From the NCBI GenBank assembly GCA_025363815.1, contig JANYLB010000022.1, positions 1 to 64,000 of the forward strand: a stretch of DNA of 64,000 bases. The letters are read 5' to 3'. Shown here piece by piece: positions 7,927 to 15,790 of the stretch. The stretch is from Actinomycetes bacterium. GTDB lineage: Bacteria > Actinomycetota > Acidimicrobiia > IMCC26256 > JANYLB01. A program made the position numbers and the translations under genes. Position 1 is the stretch's first letter, and each line of letters starts with the position of its first letter. The notes below the pieces were generated by a model that ran no database searches, was not told the DNA's origin, and was given only the letters and a program-made list of their open reading frames with translations.

Positions 7927-9540
7927 ATGAAGATCACCTTCCTCGGTCATGCCGGCGCGCTCGTCGACACCGCGCACGGGAGCATCCTCTGCGACCCGTG
8001 GTTCAGCCCCGCCTTCTTCGCCTCCTGGTTCCCATTTCCGGATAATCGCGACCTCCTCTCCGGGCGCGTCATCGACGCGATCTCGTCTCCCGATTACCTC
8101 TACGTGTCTCACTCGCATGACGACCACTTCGACGCGAGGTTCCTCCACGATCACGTGAGCAAGGACGCGGTCGTGATCCTCCCCGACTTCCCTACGTCGG
8201 ATCACCGCCGCGCGCTCGAGGCGATTGGCTTTCGCAACTTTCTCGAGACCCACAACGGCGAGCCGATCGAAATCGACGGGTTGCGGCTCCTCACCCACGC
8301 GTTGATCGCGCCGACCGACGGTGCGATCGGCGACTCCTCTCTAGCGATCGACGACGGCACGGCAACACTGTTCAACCAGAATGACGCCAAGCCGACCGAC
8401 CTCGACGCGATCCTGGAGTTCGGGCCCTACGACGGTCACCTCGTCCAGTTCTCCGGCGCGATCTGGTACCCGATGGTGTATCGAATTCCCGCGCAGGAAC
8501 GGAAGGCGCTCGGTCGCCGGAAGCGGAAGAACCAGTTCGCGCGCGCCACCCGATTCGTGCGCGAGATCGACGCGACCAACTTCTTCCCGTTCGCGGGACC
8601 TCCATGCTTCCTCGACGAAGAGCTGTTCCATCTCAACGACTTCGGCACCGACGACTCCAACATCTTTCCGGACCAGGCTTCGGTGCTCGCCGAGGCCGAC
8701 GACGCGGGGATCACCAACGGCCGCCTGACCGTGCCGGGAACGGTCGTGACCCTCGAGCGGGGCTCGTGCACGGTCACGCATCCGGCCGCAGACGAAGCAG
8801 CCTTCCGACCATTCACCGACAAGGAGCAGTATCTGCGCGAGTACCAAGCCGGTGTCGTATCGATCATCGCGGCCGAGAAGGCGGGGTGGCCCCGACACGA
8901 GGTCGACGTCGTGGCCGAACTCACCGAATGGTGGATGCCACTCCTCACCACCGCCGACAATACCTGCGCTGGCGTGAACGCCCGCGTGCTCGTCGAGGTA
9001 TTCGACAGCGACGACGCAGCCGGTGATCACACCGCTGACCAAATCGACGACGTGGCGGTCGTCGTAGATTTCCTCGACCGGCGAGTGGCAGCATGGAAAG
9101 GCGAGGACTGCCTCTACCGGCTCCGGATCCCCCGGCCTTTGATCGAGCGGTGCATCCAACGACGCGATCCCAACTGGGTCAACGCGCTTTTCCTCTCGTG
9201 CCGCTTCGAGGCTGAGCGCGACGGCCCCTACAACGAGTTCGTCTACAACTTCTTCCGCTCGCTTTCGACCGAGCGGATGGCCTACACCGAGCGGTACTAC
9301 TCCGAGCTCGCCGCGCCGCGCGACGTGTTCGAGCTCCACGGCTACGTCATCCAGCGCCACTGTCCACACCTGCGGGCCGATCTCACCCGTTGGGGCAGCG
9401 TCGAGGGAAGCGTGCTCACCTGCGCGCTCCACGGCTGGCAGTTCGACCTCGAGACCGGCGAGTGCCTCACGTCGGATGATCGCGAGATCTACGCGCGGCC
9501 TGTCGACGGGATCACGCCCCCGCCGCGAGCCGACCAGTGA
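7927..9540 (+). CDS. Metallo-beta-lactamase-fold protein with C-terminal Rieske [2Fe-2S] domain
   Basis: 537 aa from ATG 7927. The N-terminus reads MKITFLGHAGALVDT, then ILCDPWF, then the metal-binding motif HSHDDH at residues 62-67, which is the HxHxDH signature of the metallo-beta-lactamase (UlaG-like) fold. The C-terminal 70 residues hold an intact Rieske site: CPH (C479, H481) and CALH (C499, H502), followed by GWQFDLETGEC. CMP-N-acetylneuraminate hydroxylase also combines a Rieske and an MBL-like domain, but in the reverse order. Placed between two sulfotransferases in one operon, it may hydroxylate or otherwise oxidise a sugar nucleotide or glycan. The exact reaction is not known. Confidence 0.85.
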   Translation: MKITFLGHAGALVDTAHGSILCDPWFSPAFFASWFPFPDNRDLLSGRVIDAISSPDYLYVSHSHDDHFDARFLHDHVSKDAVVILPDFPTSDHRRALEAIGFRNFLETHNGEPIEIDGLRLLTHALIAPTDGAIGDSSLAIDDGTATLFNQNDAKPTDLDAILEFGPYDGHLVQFSGAIWYPMVYRIPAQERKALGRRKRKNQFARATRFVREIDATNFFPFAGPPCFLDEELFHLNDFGTDDSNIFPDQASVLAEADDAGITNGRLTVPGTVVTLERGSCTVTHPAADEAAFRPFTDKEQYLREYQAGVVSIIAAEKAGWPRHEVDVVAELTEWWMPLLTTADNTCAGVNARVLVEVFDSDDAAGDHTADQIDDVAVVVDFLDRRVAAWKGEDCLYRLRIPRPLIERCIQRRDPNWVNALFLSCRFEAERDGPYNEFVYNFFRSLSTERMAYTERYYSELAAPRDVFELHGYVIQRHCPHLRADLTRWGSVEGSVLTCALHGWQFDLETGECLTSDDREIYARPVDGITPPPRADQ

Positions 9541-10568
9541 CGGGCCCGGCGCCGTTCCCGTTCGTAGTCGGCTGCAACCGGTCAGGAACGACCCTGTTGC
9601 GGGCCATGCTCGACGCGCATCCCGATCTCGCGGTGCCGCCTGAGGCCTACTTCACTGTCGCGGCGCTGCGGAGCACGGACTCTGCCCAACCGTTCGACGC
9701 CGACGCGCTCCTGAGCGAGATCATCGCCGACCGGTCGTTCGCCAATTGGGACCTTCCCAATGAGGCGCTCCGACCGCTACGCGACGATCCTCCCGAGAAT
9801 GCAGCCGACGTTGTGCGCGGCGTCTATCTCGCCTACGCCCGGCACCACGCGAAGCCGCGGTTCGGTGACAAGACGCCGAGGAACGTTCTACATGTCGCAG
9901 TCGTCGCAAGCGCGTTGACCGAAGCCCGCTTCGTGCACCTCGTGCGCGACGGCCGCGATGTCGTGCCATCGGTGCGCGAGCACCTGCTCGGCCCCAACAG
10001 TCTCCCGGCCGCCATCGACTACTGGCGCGATCGGGTCACCGCCGGACGACGGGCGGGCGCGACGATCGGTTCCGAGCGATACCTCGAGGTCCGTTACGAG
10101 GATCTCGTAGCCGACCCGGAGCCGGTGTTACGAACCATCTGTGACTTCATCAAGATCACCTACACCGAGGTGATGCTCGCCTACGCGAAGCGTGCCGACC
10201 AGGTCATCGGCGGTGTGTGGGACCCGCGCAACCACCAGGGTGTCGCTCGACCGCCCACCATCGGGGTGCGCGACTGGCGCGCGACGATGCCGCGTTCCGA
10301 TGCTCAGCTGTTCGACGCGCTCGCCGGAGATCTCCTCGATGAGCTCGGCTACGGGCGCTCTGGCCTCCCCCGTTCTGGCCTCGCCCGAGCGCGCGCCATA
10401 ACGTGGAGGAGATCGGCCCGGCTCCGTCGCGCCGCCCGTCCACTCACCGGCCCGATCGTGCATCTCCGCCGGCGACGCCGCCGAACTCATGACGAGGGCG
10501 CGCCCCCCCGTAAGAACGCCACGAACCCGTCGGGGTCAGAGAACAGCCAGCCCCGCAGCAGCTCGTAG
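9537..10568 (+). CDS. PAPS-dependent sulfotransferase (paralogue of 6926-7921)
   Basis: 343 aa, starting at a GTG that overlaps the previous stop (GTGA, 9537-9540). The 5'-phosphosulfate loop is GCNRSGTTLLRAMLDAHP and the 3'-phosphate segment LVRDGRDVVPSV. It is closely related to the sulfotransferase two genes upstream. Its last 27 codons overlap the 3' end of the convergent gene on the other strand (10487-10568); this tail (HDEGAPPRKNATNPSG) is low-complexity and is probably dispensable. Likely acts on the same polysaccharide at another position. Confidence 0.88.
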   Translation: MTGPAPFPFVVGCNRSGTTLLRAMLDAHPDLAVPPEAYFTVAALRSTDSAQPFDADALLSEIIADRSFANWDLPNEALRPLRDDPPENAADVVRGVYLAYARHHAKPRFGDKTPRNVLHVAVVASALTEARFVHLVRDGRDVVPSVREHLLGPNSLPAAIDYWRDRVTAGRRAGATIGSERYLEVRYEDLVADPEPVLRTICDFIKITYTEVMLAYAKRADQVIGGVWDPRNHQGVARPPTIGVRDWRATMPRSDAQLFDALAGDLLDELGYGRSGLPRSGLARARAITWRRSARLRRAARPLTGPIVHLRRRRRRTHDEGAPPRKNATNPSGSENSQPRSSS

Positions 10569-11452
10569 ATCTCCCGGTTGCGGGCCGCGAGGCGTGCCTC
10601 GGTCGAACCACGCAGGCGCCGGAGGGCGGCCCGTTGCATGCCCACTGCGCGCCGGCCGCGCACCGGGAGTCGCTCGAGCGGGGTGGTCAGACGATGCACG
10701 GTTGACGCGTCGACGTCGCGCCGGAACAACTTGCCGCGGCCGATCCCACCCATGTGGAAGACCGAGTCCGCATAGACACCGGCCATGAGCCCGTCGGGGT
10801 CCGCGGCGTTCGATCGCAGCAGGTGGCCCCAGGCGAGGTGCTGCGACCAGAGCAGGTACCCCAGGTGGATCCCGGTGTCGGCCGACTGGCGGGTGCTCCG
10901 GAGGAACCGTCGGAATTCCGCGCTGCCGTCGGAGTCGGGAGAGAAGCTCGGGGTGAAGCGCTCGAAGAAGGCGCGGGTCGCGAAGACGCACGAGGGGTGC
11001 GGAAGCGCGACGTCGCCGTTCTCGACCCGCAAGATCCCGGCGAGGCCCGACGACGCCGGCGCGATCCCTGCGACCCGCGCCACCCAGTCGTCGTGGACCG
11101 GGAAGGAGTCGACGTCGAGGGTGCACAGGTGACTCACCGGATCTTCGAGCGCGACCTTGACCAGTGCATCGAGGTAGTGCGCGTGCTCGCGACTGCCCCG
11201 AAGCTCCGACTCCGCCACCTCGCACACGACAACGTTGGGTTGCGCCTCGATCACGGCCCGCGCCGCGGGAGTCACTCGATTCGCAGCCGCGTACACCGTG
11301 TAGGGAACATTCGTGTGGCGCGCAATCCGGTCGAAGTGGATCTGCAGGAACGGAAGGTCGGCGTCGTCCTTCAAGAAGTAAACGACCACGATCGCCAGAT
11401 GTTCGACGAGGCCGCGTTCGCCATCGAAATATGCGGGCGCGTTCTCACCCAT
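10487..11452 (-). CDS. Putative glycosyltransferase, paralogue of the gene at 1744-2577
   Basis: 321 aa from ATG 11452, which shares one base with the stop of the upstream gene (TGATG). Visible elements: a first strand LAIVVVYFLKDD, the block YTVYAAANRV, an acidic strand LCTLDVDSFPV that may bind metal, and a C-terminal block LLRSNAADPDGLMAGVYAD / FHMGG. The same order is found in the protein at 1744-2577. No named family is certain; GT-A fold is the best guess. The 3' end overlaps the convergent sulfotransferase gene by 82 bp. Confidence 0.65.
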   Translation of the reverse strand: MGENAPAYFDGERGLVEHLAIVVVYFLKDDADLPFLQIHFDRIARHTNVPYTVYAAANRVTPAARAVIEAQPNVVVCEVAESELRGSREHAHYLDALVKVALEDPVSHLCTLDVDSFPVHDDWVARVAGIAPASSGLAGILRVENGDVALPHPSCVFATRAFFERFTPSFSPDSDGSAEFRRFLRSTRQSADTGIHLGYLLWSQHLAWGHLLRSNAADPDGLMAGVYADSVFHMGGIGRGKLFRRDVDASTVHRLTTPLERLPVRGRRAVGMQRAALRRLRGSTEARLAARNREIYELLRGWLFSDPDGFVAFLRGGAPSS

Positions 11453-13254
11453 CAGGGTCGACGACCGGCACGCCTGTCGGCGGCCGGACACGAACGTTTC
11501 GTACGTATCGCCACGAACTCGGCCCGCTTCCGCGACGGGAGCTCCGACACCTCGCGAGCGATCTCCCGGCCCGGTGGTACGGACGGCGGGTTCACAACCA
11601 CGACCACACAGTATTGGGCCTGTCCTTGCCGTCGAGCGGCGACCAGCTCGCCGCTCGTGCTGCGCTGCTTCCAGGCGCCCCGGTGGTAGTTGACCCATTC
11701 GAAACCGCCGTTGATCTTGCGCGCCGGGTAGCCCGCGTCGACAGCAAGCTGCGCGACGTGCCAGCGGGTTCCGTCGAACTCGGCCGAGTCGGCCGCGAAG
11801 GCGATGCCGACCGTGGCGAGCACGACAAGGGCGACGGCCGCCCCCACGGCCGCCAATGGGCGCGGCGTCGTATCCGGTGAGGGCGTCGTATCCGGTACCG
11901 CAAGCGACACACGGAGCAGCTGAAATGCCACGAGGGGAACGAATGGAAGCGCGTACCGGTCATACAACGGGAGCTTGGTCACGACGGCGAGCAGGTAGGC
12001 GGCGCTGTACCCGACGACCGTGAGCGCGATCGTCGTACCGGCCGGGTCGTTGATCGTGAACCGCCGTGTCCGCAGCCGATCGAGCAGCGACAGCACAAAC
12101 GGCACCATTGCAACCGCGAGGACGACGGCGGCGGTGGAACCGACGAACACCAAGAGATCGAAAAGCGCGCTCGGGATCACGTCGGGACGATTGCCTTCGA
12201 GCACCGCGCGCGACAGCACTCCGTCGCGCGACAGGTAGTTGCCGACGAACGGGGTCGCACGCACGTGTAGGTAGATGCCGACCTGGAGCACGAGCATCGC
12301 GCCGCCGAAGACGAGAGTGACGGTCCGGCTGGAGACCCACGCATTCCGGAGCAGCCTCATCGGACGCGCGAGCAGCACCGCCGGGGTGATGAGTAACGCG
12401 AGAAGACGCACGAACTCCGTGGCCTTGAGGATGCCGTCCCAGATCGAGTGCGGCGTCGGCAGTGCCGGCGAGAGGCTCTTCGCGTTCGAGTACCCGCGCC
12501 ACCACAAGAAGACGATCGCTGCTGCCACCACCAGCACGCCCACGGCGACGAGCACCTGGCGCATCCTGCGCCGGTCGCCGCTCATCGCGAGGCTCCACAC
12601 CGCCACGATCGCCACCGCCAGGGCCGGCACGATCGCGTACTGACGAATCGAGAAGGCCACGAAGCCGGCGACGAGGCTCGCGGCGATCCAGCCGATGGCA
12701 AAGGGGCGACGGCTGAGCCCGATCACCCCGCAGACCAACGTGACCATCCCCGCGGTGAATGCAGGGACATCGGTCATGTAGCTGACCGCGAGCGGAGCCC
12801 ACAAAGGACTCACCGCCACCATGACGGCGACGAAGAGGGCCCACGCCACCCGACCGACGAGCAGCCGCCCGAGAGCGACGACAGTCAGGAGCCCAGCGAG
12901 ACCGACGAGGGCCGTGAAGACCTGCACGGCCCGTATGTTCCTTCCGAGCAGCGCCGTGACCGGCGAGGTGAGGGCGACCTGGCCCACGAGCGTCATCGAG
13001 ACCCAGTTGTTGAACGAGATGCGACCGGTGTCGGTGAAGCGGAAAAGGGTAAGCAGATAGGACCAGTCGTCGCTCCGCGGGATTCCGAAGGCCCCGGATC
13101 GGGCCGCGATCGCCAGGGGCAGAACGACCGCGATCAGGGCCAGGATCACGACGACCCCGACTACGCCGACGACGCCGACTCTCGGTACCGGAATCGTGAC
13201 GGGATTGGACGAGCGGGGGTCGTTACCCGCCCCGTGACCGAGCTGGTGGTCCAT
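11452..13254 (-). CDS. Polytopic membrane glycosyltransferase-like protein (GT39/PMT type)
   Basis: 600 aa from ATG 13254, preceded by GGGGGG at a good distance; an ATG at 13269 is possible. It has about 12 hydrophobic segments, the first being VVGVVVILALIAVVLPLAIA. After it, SDDWSYLLTLFRF is the acidic first-loop region typical of polyprenyl-phosphate-sugar-dependent glycosyltransferases (GT-C fold; the D/D-W pair). The last quarter is a soluble extracytoplasmic tail. It probably transfers sugars outside the membrane from a lipid carrier. Translationally coupled with the gene at 10487-11452. Confidence 0.72.
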   Translation of the reverse strand: MDHQLGHGAGNDPRSSNPVTIPVPRVGVVGVVGVVVILALIAVVLPLAIAARSGAFGIPRSDDWSYLLTLFRFTDTGRISFNNWVSMTLVGQVALTSPVTALLGRNIRAVQVFTALVGLAGLLTVVALGRLLVGRVAWALFVAVMVAVSPLWAPLAVSYMTDVPAFTAGMVTLVCGVIGLSRRPFAIGWIAASLVAGFVAFSIRQYAIVPALAVAIVAVWSLAMSGDRRRMRQVLVAVGVLVVAAAIVFLWWRGYSNAKSLSPALPTPHSIWDGILKATEFVRLLALLITPAVLLARPMRLLRNAWVSSRTVTLVFGGAMLVLQVGIYLHVRATPFVGNYLSRDGVLSRAVLEGNRPDVIPSALFDLLVFVGSTAAVVLAVAMVPFVLSLLDRLRTRRFTINDPAGTTIALTVVGYSAAYLLAVVTKLPLYDRYALPFVPLVAFQLLRVSLAVPDTTPSPDTTPRPLAAVGAAVALVVLATVGIAFAADSAEFDGTRWHVAQLAVDAGYPARKINGGFEWVNYHRGAWKQRSTSGELVAARRQGQAQYCVVVVVNPPSVPPGREIAREVSELPSRKRAEFVAIRTKRSCPAADRRAGRRP

Positions 13255-13574
13255 GCGCCCCCCTGGCATCTCCGGCTGCCCTGTCGGCGGGCCGGAGCCG
13301 CCGGAATGTAGCGCAGCACTCAAGGCCGACGGCGGGCACCCGCGAACCGACAACAATTGAGACAACACCGGGACAACATTGAACCCCGCACAGAAATAGG
13401 CCGGACGGCCGCTCGCCATCACGGTGGGTGGCGGATTACACTCTCTGCGCTGGGGTGTGGCATTTGCCGTACCGGTGAACAACATAGTGCGTGGTCCCGA
13501 ACACGGGGTCGCCACGCAGCGTGTACGAGGGCTATGTATCCGGGGCACGGAGCAGCCGGGGAGCGACCGTCAGG
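13255..13574. promoter_or_regulatory. Divergent control region before the Wzz/BY-kinase operon
   Basis: About 320 bp without a supported gene separate the membrane glycosyltransferase (minus) from the Wzz/BY-kinase gene (plus). It is less GC-rich than its surroundings and contains three copies of GACAACA at roughly one-helical-turn spacing (13349-13378). A TGTAAT on the minus strand near 13436 could be a -10 element, but I find no convincing -35. If the kinase gene starts at GTG 13491 or 13521, the region is shorter. Confidence 0.45.
13349..13378 (+). repeat. Three direct repeats of GACAACA
   Basis: GACAACA occurs at 13349-13355, 13361-13367 and 13372-13378, giving 12 and 11 bp steps, close to one turn of B-DNA. 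The first and third are followed by TTGA within 3 bp. Such phased repeats in a divergent promoter region suggest a binding site for a regulator that contacts one face of the helix. No regulator is encoded next to it. Confidence 0.45.
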
Positions 13575-15488
13575 ATGAGACCGCTGGAGTATTTGAGAAT
13601 TCTCCGCCAACGGTGGTGGGTTCTCCCGGTCACGGCTCTGGTGGGTTTTTCGCTCGCGTTCTTGACCCAACCGACCACACCCAGCGCCAACGTCGGGGCA
13701 GCGCAGCTGGGCGGATCCCTCTTCCGCTCGACGACCACCCTCATCTCCGACCCCATAGGCAGCAAGAAGAGCCGTGACATCGACTGGGACAGGATCGCCC
13801 TGCTCACCACCACCGGCGACGTCCCGAGCCTGGTTGCGCGCGAGCTGCGTTTCGGCCGCACCGGCGCCGTAGCTCCACCCGCTGTCGCCCCCACCAAACA
13901 CGGGGCCAGAAGCCGGAAGACAGGTGGGCCACGGGCCGTCTCCCTCAACTACGTCAATGTCACCGCCCAACCCGACGCCGCAACAGGATCGATCGCGATA
14001 ACCGCCGAGGCCAATAGCCCCACGGTCGCCGCCAGGGTCGCCAACACGTTCGCTACCGAACTGCTGATCTTCCTCAACACGAACGGCAAGGCGAAGTACG
14101 ACGCTCAGGTGGCCCAGCTCAGCCAGCAGCGCGACGCCGAGCTGCGCTCGCTTTCCACCATCGACTTCTTCGCGCCGTCGATCACCAATCCCTTCACCAG
14201 ACTCTCCAATGAGGCAAACCGCACGGCGATCCTCGCCCGGCTCGACTCGATCAACACCGACATCAACACAGTTTCCGAGAACGGCCCCAACACCGCCGGC
14301 CTAAGGACCCTCGAACCCGCGAGCTCGTGGACGGCGATCCGGGTCTCGGGACCGGCGGCGGCGGTTCCGATTCTGTCCACCGTCCAGTCAGGGCCGTCTC
14401 GTCTGCTCGCCGGCGGCGCCATCGGCCTGCTTATCGGCATCGCCGGCCTCTTGCTCCTCGAGGTGGTGAGTGCCCGCCTGCGCGACGTCTCCGCGGTCGA
14501 GGGGGCCACCCACCTCCCCGTCATCGCCGAGATCCCCGAGGTGAAGCTAGGTCGGGCCGACTGGTTCCAGGTGCTCGCCGCCGAGGAGCCGGCCGGACTC
14601 GCAGCCGAGGCGTATCGATCGCTGCGCACGTCGATGCTCGCGATGTGGCATCGCCATCCCACCAACAACCCGGCAAACCCTGCCGCCGCGGCCAGTGCCG
14701 GTGCCGCCGGTGCGATCGCTACCTCGACCACGTCGGCGAAGCCGTTGCGCACGCTCCTCGTCACATCGTCGAGCCCGGCCGAGGGCAAGTCGGTAACGGC
14801 GGTGAACCTGGCGGCAGCGTTTGCCGAAACCGGTGCGAAGGTGATCGTGCTCGACGCCGACTTCCGCCGGCCCCAGCTCGACCGCTACTTCGCCCGCCCC
14901 ACCACCCCCAACCTCGGCGACCTCGATCCCGAGTCGCTCACACCGGCCGACCTCGAGAGCGTGCTCCAGGAGAGCGGGATCCGCGGCGTGCGGTTCGCCG
15001 CCAGCGCGCCGCCCAAGAGCGCGCCGGCAATAGCGATGGCAATCTCGAAGGCTGCCATCGCAGTCGCGCCTTCGCTCTGCGACATAGTCATCCTCGACTC
15101 TCCGCCGCTTCTGCTCGCGAACGACGCGGCCGACCTCGCAACCGTGGCCGACGGAGTCATCGTGATGGTCCGCAGCGGCTGGACCCGTCGCGGCTCTGTC
15201 GTACGCGCCACGGATCTCCTGCGGCGGCTCGAGGCAACCGTCATCGGCACCGTGCTCGTCGGCGTCCAGCACGGCCGCCGCGGTGGCTACTACGGCTACT
15301 ACGGCTACTACGGCTACGGCGGGTACGCAACGACCGACAAGGCCTCTGATCTGGATCGCCTCAAAACCCGCCTGATTCCGTGGCGTCGCGGGAATCGTCC
15401 GGCGGACCCGGCTGATTCACCGGTGGAGCTGAGTGCGGCGGCGGCGGCGGGCGAGCCCCCGCGTCCGACCGATACCGCGCCAGACTGA
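13575..15488 (+). CDS. Wzz chain-length determinant fused to bacterial tyrosine kinase (BY-kinase)
   Basis: 637 aa from ATG 13575; in-frame GTGs at 13521 and 13491 are alternatives. A Wzz domain is bounded by two membrane spans (WWVLPVTALVGFSLAF and LLAGGAIGLLIGIAGLLLLEV near residues 278-300). A cytoplasmic BY-kinase domain follows: Walker A SSSPAEGKSVTAVNL near 397-411, Walker A' VIVLDADFRRPQL, Walker B DIVILDSPP near 503. A tyrosine-rich cluster (GGYYGYYGYYGYGGY, about 570-585) is the expected autophosphorylation tail. It controls polymer length and export by cycles of phosphorylation. First gene of the long plus-strand operon. Confidence 0.93.
   Translation: MRPLEYLRILRQRWWVLPVTALVGFSLAFLTQPTTPSANVGAAQLGGSLFRSTTTLISDPIGSKKSRDIDWDRIALLTTTGDVPSLVARELRFGRTGAVAPPAVAPTKHGARSRKTGGPRAVSLNYVNVTAQPDAATGSIAITAEANSPTVAARVANTFATELLIFLNTNGKAKYDAQVAQLSQQRDAELRSLSTIDFFAPSITNPFTRLSNEANRTAILARLDSINTDINTVSENGPNTAGLRTLEPASSWTAIRVSGPAAAVPILSTVQSGPSRLLAGGAIGLLIGIAGLLLLEVVSARLRDVSAVEGATHLPVIAEIPEVKLGRADWFQVLAAEEPAGLAAEAYRSLRTSMLAMWHRHPTNNPANPAAAASAGAAGAIATSTTSAKPLRTLLVTSSSPAEGKSVTAVNLAAAFAETGAKVIVLDADFRRPQLDRYFARPTTPNLGDLDPESLTPADLESVLQESGIRGVRFAASAPPKSAPAIAMAISKAAIAVAPSLCDIVILDSPPLLLANDAADLATVADGVIVMVRSGWTRRGSVVRATDLLRRLEATVIGTVLVGVQHGRRGGYYGYYGYYGYGGYATTDKASDLDRLKTRLIPWRRGNRPADPADSPVELSAAAAAGEPPRPTDTAPD
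15285..15326 (+). repeat. Tandem TACTACGGC repeat encoding the kinase tyrosine cluster
   Basis: A 9-bp unit reading GGC-TAC-TAC is repeated three times and followed by a degenerate copy. It encodes the Tyr/Gly tail of the BY-kinase. Because the unit is in frame, slippage would change the number of phosphorylatable tyrosines without breaking the protein. Confidence 0.8.
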
Positions 15489-15508
15489 CCCATCCGGGTC
15501 CCCCGGTC

Positions 15509-15790
15509 ATGACTTCCTCGTCCGGGCGCCGTCGGATTCGCGCTCCCGGCGTACTCTGGCGGGAAGGTGAGTTCGGCGTCGTCGTGCTCCCGCCCGGTGA
15601 CTCCGGACCACAGACGTTGTCAGGGAGCGCGCCCGCGCTCTGGCACGCCTTGGAACAGCCCCACACCGATCTCGCCCTCGCCGCCGATCTGGCCTTCCAG
15701 TTCGGCATCGAAGCTCACCGTGTGCTCGCCGACATCGCGCCCGTGCTCGACGAGCTGACCGCCTGTGGCGCGCTCATCGAGGCACCGTGA
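15509..15790 (+). CDS. PqqD-family peptide-binding protein (HPr-rel-A type)
   Basis: 93 aa. It has the PqqD pattern: an N-terminal strand pair (VLWREGEFGVVVLPPG), a central LSGSAPALWHALEQP corresponding to the usual L-x-x-x-x-x-x-W-x-L block, and a C-terminal winged-helix part (ADIAPVLDELTACGALI). PqqD proteins are RiPP recognition elements that hold peptide substrates for modifying enzymes. A variant is known in clusters with an HprK-related kinase and a nucleotidyltransferase, which is exactly the neighbourhood here. It overlaps the next gene by 4 bp (GTGA). No precursor peptide is visible nearby. Confidence 0.7.
   Translation: MTSSSGRRRIRAPGVLWREGEFGVVVLPPGDSGPQTLSGSAPALWHALEQPHTDLALAADLAFQFGIEAHRVLADIAPVLDELTACGALIEAP

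Noticed and set aside
8341..9432. 363-codon minus-strand frame
   Set aside because: Antisense to the MBL/Rieske gene, which has intact metal-binding motifs.
13462..13492. TTGCCG/CATAGT as a promoter for the BY-kinase gene
   Set aside because: The spacing is only about 13 bp, too short for a sigma-70 promoter.
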